46,078 nucleotides of DNA. It comes from Tritonibacter aquimaris (GTDB taxonomy: Bacteria > Pseudomonadota > Alphaproteobacteria > Rhodobacterales > Rhodobacteraceae). The translations under genes and the position numbers were made by a program. The notes under the pieces are model-generated. The model was not told the origin of the DNA. It saw only the letters and a list, made by a program, of their open reading frames with translations, and searched no databases. Location: NCBI RefSeq assembly GCF_009617595.1, contig NZ_WIXK01000015.1:1-46078 (forward strand), written 5' to 3'. Shown in pieces: positions 42,150 through 46,078 of the stretch. How positions within the stretch are numbered: the stretch's first letter is position 1; every line of letters starts with the position of its first letter.

Positions 42150-42177
42150 GGAGAGCGCAGGCCAATGCGCGCTCTCC
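42150..42177 (-). promoter_or_regulatory. Intercistronic hairpin after the polyamine-type binding protein gene
   Basis: GGAGAGCGC (42150-42158) and GCGCTCTCC (42169-42177) form a perfect 9-bp stem just after the binding-protein stop. There is no T tract on the minus strand. It probably raises binding-protein mRNA over the rest of the transporter message. Confidence 0.6.
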
Positions 42178-42186
42178 ACAGACCCT

Positions 42187-43242
42187 TTATTGAGCCTTCA
42201 CCGCGTTCCACGCGTTGGTGTAGGTCTGCAGACGGGCACCGAGGTTTTCCCACAGCATCAGGCTGTCGAGATAGGACAAATCATCCTGATGCAGGGCCGT
42301 GAATTGCTCTGGCGACATACAGGCGCGGGCCGCAACTGGGTTGGTCACAGAGTAGCCGTTGACATTGGCAACACCACATTGGCCCTGCTCACTGATGGCC
42401 ATGTTCAAAAACTTGTAGGCGCAGTCTTCATTGGGGGAACCCGAGACGATCATAAAGCTGTCCATCCAGCCTTCGGCACGTTCTTTGGGAATAAATTCAA
42501 CGACCTCCATACCCTCAGCCGCCAAAAGTGCCGATTGGTAACCCGCCCAGGTGTTGGACACCCAAACCTCATCCGCGAGGAAAAGATCAACCAGTTCACC
42601 CGCAGTCGACCAGTATTTGCGCACCAATGGGCGTTGTTCAGCCAGCTTTTCCTGTGCAGCACCAATCTGATCATCGCTCAGATTATAGATGTCCATATCA
42701 CCGTTCAGACGGGCTGCTACATAAAGCGCGCTTTTGTCATCCCAAAGCGAAACACGCCCTTTGAGTTCAGGGTTCCACAGCTCTGCCAATGACGTTGGCG
42801 GCGTGTCAAACTTGTCCGGGCGATACATAAAGCTGATCGCACCCCAGGCATATGGCACCCCGTAGGTTTTACCATCTACGTTGATGCCATCAGCATCGCG
42901 AAACTTATCATAAATCTCGCCAAACCGGGGGAGCTTTGCGGTATCGATCTCTTCCACAAAACCGGCAGCAATCAGCGGGGCGGTGCTGTCAATTGAGGGG
43001 GATACAAGGTCAAATACCCCACCGCCCGCCGCCAGTTTCGGGGCAAAATCATCATTGGCACCCACATATGTTGCCGAAACTTTGCAGCCGGTTGCGGCTT
43101 CAAATGGTTCAATAAAACTTGGGTCTGCATAGCCCTCCCAAGTGAGTAGATTGAGCTCGCCCCCGGCGTATGCCGCCGTTGTTGTGGCAAGAATTATCGC
43201 AACACTGCTAGCGTTTGCCGCCAGTTGTTTGATGCGTGTCAT
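42187..43242 (-). CDS. Polyamine-type ABC transporter substrate-binding protein (PotD-like)
   Basis: 351-aa periplasmic protein with a signal peptide (KQLAANASSVAIILATTTAAYA). The mature start GGELNLLTWEGYADPSFIEPFE carries the W-x-G-Y motif of spermidine/putrescine-binding proteins; GVPYAWGAISFMYRPDKF and VWVSNTWAGYQSALL are further family blocks. Two or more cysteines are present in the C-terminal lobe. The ATG at 43242 follows GGAG at 7 bases; the start lies inside the end of the upstream regulator gene (35-bp overlap). Putrescine-type ligands are likely from family and context, not proven. Confidence 0.9.
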   Translation of the reverse strand: MTRIKQLAANASSVAIILATTTAAYAGGELNLLTWEGYADPSFIEPFEAATGCKVSATYVGANDDFAPKLAAGGGVFDLVSPSIDSTAPLIAAGFVEEIDTAKLPRFGEIYDKFRDADGINVDGKTYGVPYAWGAISFMYRPDKFDTPPTSLAELWNPELKGRVSLWDDKSALYVAARLNGDMDIYNLSDDQIGAAQEKLAEQRPLVRKYWSTAGELVDLFLADEVWVSNTWAGYQSALLAAEGMEVVEFIPKERAEGWMDSFMIVSGSPNEDCAYKFLNMAISEQGQCGVANVNGYSVTNPVAARACMSPEQFTALHQDDLSYLDSLMLWENLGARLQTYTNAWNAVKAQ

Positions 43243-44650
43243 CGGTGATCTCCTTGTTGGGGGTTTCACCACTCGAAACCTCCACTGTTGGTTCGGCCGT
43301 CTTTCGAACGATGGTGCCGATATCAACACCAAGCGCCTTTGCGGCCTTTCTTTTGGATCCGTGCGTGCGGATCGCGCGATCGATCAAGATGCGCTCATAT
43401 CGCCGCACCTCAGCCCGCAAATCATAGGTATCCGAACTCGGGCCTGTGATTGCTTCACTGTCTGGTACGTCGATGGGGGAGATGAGCTCATAAATGAGCT
43501 CCTCAATCTCTTCACTGTCTTCTTGCAGCACAGCTATGCGTTGCACGATGTTCAACAGCTCTCGAATATTGCCGGGGAAGCTGTAATCCATCAAAACATG
43601 CTGCAACCGACGCGGAATTTCGACTGGCGCCTCGCGACGGCGGTTCAAAGTGCGTGTAAAACGCTCGATCAGATGCAACACCAATGGCTGCATATCGCGC
43701 AGCGGTGGCACCTGAAGATTGATAACCGCTAGGCGGAAAAAGAGGTCGGCGCGGAATTCGCCTTCGCGGACCAATTGCTTTAGATCTTTATTGGTTGCTG
43801 CAACCACCCGCACCTGATTGCGGCGATCAAAATTGCCCAATCGCGTTGCGGCTGCGCTGTCTTCCAAAAAGCCCAGCAGGCGCGCCTGAAGCGACATCGG
43901 AATGTCAGCGACCTCATCCAGAAACAACGTGCCGCCCTGCGCCTGCTCAACCAAGCTTGGCTCTGAGGTCCGATCACTGGCAGCGGCCCCAAACAGCTGA
44001 CGTTCCAGCCGATCACCCGATGCAGAAGCACAGTTCACCACCACAAAGGGATCCTGGGCATCACTGACAGATCGATGAAGCGCGCGCGCGATTTCACCTT
44101 TGCCCACACCAGATTCACCGGTGATCAAAACACGCGCCCCCTGTCTCAGGGCCCGCTCCCCGCGGGACAGCACACGATTAAGTTCCGGCGACAGTCGGCG
44201 CTGCTGCTCAAAATCCGGACGAGTCCGCTCAAAAGTCAGGAAGTGCACGTTGCTCTTGGGGGCACCGCCGGTTGCATAAGATTTGCGAAACTCCAGCGCA
44301 TCGAGATCTCGGATCAGGATGATCCCGATCTGCGCCTGCCCCGGCATTTTTCGCAACGTCGCAAGATACTGTTTGTGACGCGCGCCCTGCAGGGCGACAT
44401 CGGTTTGCTTCCCAACATCCACCGCATCGACAACCTTTTGCCAGCCACCAAGCGCTTGCCCTATTGTGTCCAGGTCTTTCAGCTCCACAGCCGCATCCGG
44501 CGACAAGATACGCTTCGCTTCGGCATTGGCGGACAAGACGTTTCCTTCAACGCCAAGCGCAATAATGCCTTCATCAAACCCGTCCAAACGCTGCAACGCC
44601 TCAGATGGGGTTTCGACATCAAACAATGGGTGATCCTGCCAGATCGTCAT
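43208..44650 (-). CDS. AAA+ (sigma-54-activator-type) regulator lacking the GAFTGA loop
   Basis: 480 aa. An N-terminal PAS-like region (about 15-130) precedes an AAA+ domain with GESGVGKGEIARALHRSV (Walker A), GGTLFLDEVADIP (Walker B) and the R-finger region FRADLFFRLAVI, then a Fis-type helix-turn-helix (SKRKAAKALGVDIGTIVRK, about 435-455). Where GAFTGA should occur between Walker A and B the sequence reads LFGAAASDRTSEPSLVEQA, so the sigma-54 contact loop is missing. Rhodobacter NtrC also lacks GAFTGA and works with sigma-70. It is coupled to the upstream PAS gene by ATGA and runs into the PotD-like gene, so it probably controls this transporter operon. Confidence 0.88.
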   Translation of the reverse strand: MTIWQDHPLFDVETPSEALQRLDGFDEGIIALGVEGNVLSANAEAKRILSPDAAVELKDLDTIGQALGGWQKVVDAVDVGKQTDVALQGARHKQYLATLRKMPGQAQIGIILIRDLDALEFRKSYATGGAPKSNVHFLTFERTRPDFEQQRRLSPELNRVLSRGERALRQGARVLITGESGVGKGEIARALHRSVSDAQDPFVVVNCASASGDRLERQLFGAAASDRTSEPSLVEQAQGGTLFLDEVADIPMSLQARLLGFLEDSAAATRLGNFDRRNQVRVVAATNKDLKQLVREGEFRADLFFRLAVINLQVPPLRDMQPLVLHLIERFTRTLNRRREAPVEIPRRLQHVLMDYSFPGNIRELLNIVQRIAVLQEDSEEIEELIYELISPIDVPDSEAITGPSSDTYDLRAEVRRYERILIDRAIRTHGSKRKAAKALGVDIGTIVRKTAEPTVEVSSGETPNKEITDDTHQTTGGKR

Positions 44651-45441
44651 AGTGAACCCTCCTGCGCAACCAGCTCCAAAGTGACCACCACGCCTCCCAT
44701 ACGGCGTGGTGCAATCGCCCAGCTGATTTGCCCATTGGCACCTTCGGTCGGCATCATTTGTTCACCTGATTGGGTGACCGCCTCTGACAGGCCCACAATT
44801 TCGAGCTCCGCAACCGGAACGCCTAGCAAATCGTCCGCGCCAGCACGTAGAAGAAGCTCGGCAGAACGCGACACAGCGATAACGACGCTATCACTGTTCA
44901 GCGCGAGAACCGGCTGCGGCAGCGCAGCCAAAATATCCAACGCTTCGTCGCGTTCATTTCTGAGGTTTTCTTCGCGCCGATGGTGTTTTTCGACATCGCG
45001 CACGATCCCGAACAAGCGCCGCAATTTGCCATCAGCGATATGTGCGCGCACATCGTTTTCCACGTAGATCTGCACGCCGTCGTAGCGGGTATCCCGCGCC
45101 GGCGCCCCATCTACTTCAAAACCATTTGCAAGAAGGTTCAGCACAAAATCTTCGTTTTGCTTGTTGCGCGGAAAAATTTCAGCTGTTGGCCGCTTGAGAA
45201 AATCCTCGTTTGGCTCCAGCAGATAAAGACGAGACATCGCTGCGTTTGCGATGCTCCAATATGGGTTGTTTTCAAAAACCTGCCGAACAATCTCATCATA
45301 TGGTGCCGCAAGATCGACCGGCACGCCAAATTCCATACACCAGCATGCATCGCTAGAGGCGTCGACAACCCCGCGCAAGATCTCCAACTCGAGACCAGGA
45401 TCCATGGTAGATGCAGATGTGTTTTTATGTGATTCTTTCAT
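44647..45441 (-). CDS. Kinase-less PAS-domain sensor protein
   Basis: 264 aa with two PAS-like regions (about 20-145 and 165-262) joined by a short coiled coil (KHHRREENLRNERDEALDIL). The first contains MEFGVPVDLAAPYDEIVRQVFENNPYWSIANAAMSRLY and ends in FGIVRDVEKHH, a standard PAS/PAC boundary; the second has LAALPQPVLALNSDSVVIAVSRSAELLL. No histidine kinase, GGDEF or HTH domain is present. It overlaps the AAA+ regulator by four bases, so it is likely its dedicated sensory partner. Neither the ATG at 45441 nor an internal ATG at 45405 has a good ribosome site. Confidence 0.8.
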   Translation of the reverse strand: MKESHKNTSASTMDPGLELEILRGVVDASSDACWCMEFGVPVDLAAPYDEIVRQVFENNPYWSIANAAMSRLYLLEPNEDFLKRPTAEIFPRNKQNEDFVLNLLANGFEVDGAPARDTRYDGVQIYVENDVRAHIADGKLRRLFGIVRDVEKHHRREENLRNERDEALDILAALPQPVLALNSDSVVIAVSRSAELLLRAGADDLLGVPVAELEIVGLSEAVTQSGEQMMPTEGANGQISWAIAPRRMGGVVVTLELVAQEGSL

Positions 45442-45468
45442 GCATCATATGTGGCCATTTATGCATCA
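45440..45468. repeat. Direct repeat ATGCATCA at the PAS gene start
   Basis: ATGCATCA occurs at 45440-45447 (overlapping the start codon) and 45461-45468, 21 bp or two helical turns apart. It may be a binding site for the adjacent regulator, or chance. Confidence 0.35.
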
Positions 45469-45730
45469 CATCGTCAATCATGAAGTTTCAATCAACCACC
45501 CTCCCCACTGCGCCCAGTCGAAAGTTTACAAGTCAATCAAGGCTTTAGTCTGATGGTATTTTTTTCAAAAAATACCAAATAGGTGCTGCATTGTCGGAAT
45601 GAACTGTATCGAAAATTGCAATTACAACCGTGAAATCAGAATCAAAAAGCGCTGCAAAACTGCAGCACTTGAAGTATTTCCATCAACCGTGACATCAATA
45701 TCCGCCCCGCGAGCAAGCCACGGTTGGCAT
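45442..45730. other. Non-coding gap upstream of the PAS/AAA+ operon
   Basis: About 290 bp with no supportable gene; the only short frame (45599-45781) runs through the terminator hairpin. It contains an AT-rich perfect dyad (45554-45577), a small GCTGCA/TGCAGC hairpin near 45650, and presumably the promoter of the PAS operon. Confidence 0.5.
45554..45577. promoter_or_regulatory. AT-rich perfect palindrome
   Basis: TGGTATTTTTT and AAAAAATACCA pair over 11 bp around two bases, about 113 bp upstream of the PAS gene. Both strands carry a T run inside the arm. It could be a protein-binding dyad for the operon promoter; it does not look like a standard terminator because the GC part is at the outer end. 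Confidence 0.4.
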
Positions 45731-45762
45731 AAAAAAGGGGGCATCGTATACCCGATGCCCCC
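45731..45762 (-). terminator. Rho-independent terminator of the disrupted gabD-like gene
   Basis: A perfect 10-bp stem GGGGGCATCG (45737-45746) / CGATGCCCCC (45753-45762) is followed on the minus strand by TTTTTT (45731-45736). It lies about 50 bp past the gabD-like stop codon, so it is most likely that gene's original terminator, left intact after the gene was cut. Confidence 0.85.
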
Positions 45763-45814
45763 TGTAATACTATTCATTTGATGTCAGGCTGCGCTGCGCG
45801 TGGTTTAAGTGCGC

Positions 45815-45905
45815 TCAATCCACACTCAAGCAGATGTATTTCATCTCAAGATAGTCATCGCAGCCATGTTAGGAGCCTTCACGCCCCTGGCCGGATGGGC
45901 TACTC
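45815..45905 (-). pseudogene. 3' remnant of a succinate-semialdehyde dehydrogenase-like gene
   Basis: On the minus strand the frame reads SGQGREGS-stop-HGCDDYLEMKYICLSVD-stop. This matches the conserved C-terminus of GabD-type enzymes (in E. coli GabD, [20 protein letters not shown]). An in-frame TAA at 45869-45871 interrupts it, and upstream the homology ends abruptly near the IS3-family sequence. Only about 30 codons remain in the window, so this is a dead gene end. GabD would convert succinate semialdehyde to succinate in GABA/putrescine breakdown. Confidence 0.75.
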
Positions 45906-46078
45906 CCCAATGTTTGGACAGATTTCGGCGTAACTTAAGCTACTCTCTGCTCCTGCTGATCGGGTTGGGTTTTGTCTTTCTCAGCCAATAGACCACGGCC
46001 GGAGGTCTGCCGCCAAGGGCGGATTGGGGGCGTTTGCGGTTGTAGAACTCGATCCACTTGCCAACACGGGCTTTCACC
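45906..46078 (-). mobile_element. End of an IS3-family insertion sequence (partial)
   Basis: The element's transposase C-terminus is at 45940-46078 and its terminal end probably lies between 45906 and 45939; TGTTTGGACAGATTTCGGCG (from 45911) begins with TG as many IS3-family ends do, but the exact boundary and target duplication cannot be fixed without the other end. Confidence 0.6.
45940..46078 (-). CDS. IS3-family transposase OrfB, C-terminal part (partial)
   Basis: The last 45 codons before the stop at 45940-45942 read KARVGKWIEFYNRKRPQSAL, then GGRPPAVVYWLRK. WIEFYN-x-x-RPHSAL-like followed by GGRPPAVVYW is the characteristic C-terminus of IS3-family integrase-type (DDE) transposases. 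The remainder lies beyond the window, so whether the copy is complete cannot be judged. It stands directly against the gabD-like remnant. Confidence 0.85.
   Translation of the reverse strand, partial: VKARVGKWIEFYNRKRPQSALGGRPPAVVYWLRKTKPNPISRSRE

Noticed and set aside
43208-44650. Standard sigma-54-dependent activator
   Set aside because: The GAFTGA loop is absent, so a plain sigma-54 activator label would mislead; kept as AAA+ activator-type regulator.
45599-45781. Short plus-strand frame of 60 codons
   Set aside because: It runs through the terminator hairpin of the gabD-like remnant and has no recognisable sequence or ribosome site.

Overview
The window looks like chromosomal DNA of a marine alphaproteobacterium of the Roseobacter group (Rhodobacteraceae). 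The evidence is the family content: a soluble MCP with a C-terminal Trp-x-x-Phe tail, an AcvB/VirJ-type hydrolase, BioMNY, EgtBD, several large ABC uptake operons and RTX/type I secretion genes. This is inferred from gene content only; no rRNA or marker gene is present.

Layout, left to right. (1) 1-2490, minus: the 5-oxoprolinase operon pxpB-pxpC-pxpA, with pxpA cut by the window edge. (2) 2587-4092, minus: a PAS-containing cytoplasmic chemoreceptor with its own terminator; divergent from it is an AcvB/VirJ-like periplasmic hydrolase (4363-5703, plus). (3) 5797-20835: the most unusual block. On the minus strand it runs from a 587-aa Gly/Asn/Gln-rich low-complexity protein, through a 682-aa acidic repeat protein, a type I secretion ABC exporter and an HlyD-type adaptor, to a terminator and then a 1738-aa RTX protein with a glycosidase-like core. 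Facing away across a 680-bp AT-rich gap is a LuxR-family regulator with a degenerate receiver domain (CsgD/VpsT-like layout), translationally coupled to an unknown 176-aa protein. I read this as a candidate secreted-matrix or surface-fibre system under its own regulator. (4) 20869-24493: a SnoaL/DUF1348 protein, a TetR regulator, a short AMP-dependent acyl ligase and a thiolase homologue lacking two of four catalytic residues. (5) 24496-27629, minus: bioM-bioN-bioY followed by nitroreductase and MOSC genes, with two tandem palindromes resembling BioR boxes upstream. (6) 28040-30224: egtB-egtD for ergothioneine. (7) 30440-37637, minus: a peptide ABC operon, an XRE-cupin regulator and an M24 peptidase; three copies of one 15-bp operator lie upstream of the last two. 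(8) 37871-45441, minus: a seven-gene run encoding a kinase-less PAS protein, an AAA+ regulator lacking GAFTGA, a PotD/A/B/C-like transporter and an aldehyde dehydrogenase. (9) 45815-46078: the 3' remnant of a gabD-like gene, apparently cut by an IS3-family element whose transposase C-terminus runs off the window.

Most operons are tightly packed, with 1-11 bp overlaps. Three of them carry a GC-rich hairpin just after the first structural gene, which would fit unequal expression of an abundant protein relative to its transporter. Starts were moved inward from the longest open frame wherever a Shine-Dalgarno sequence and family length supported it.
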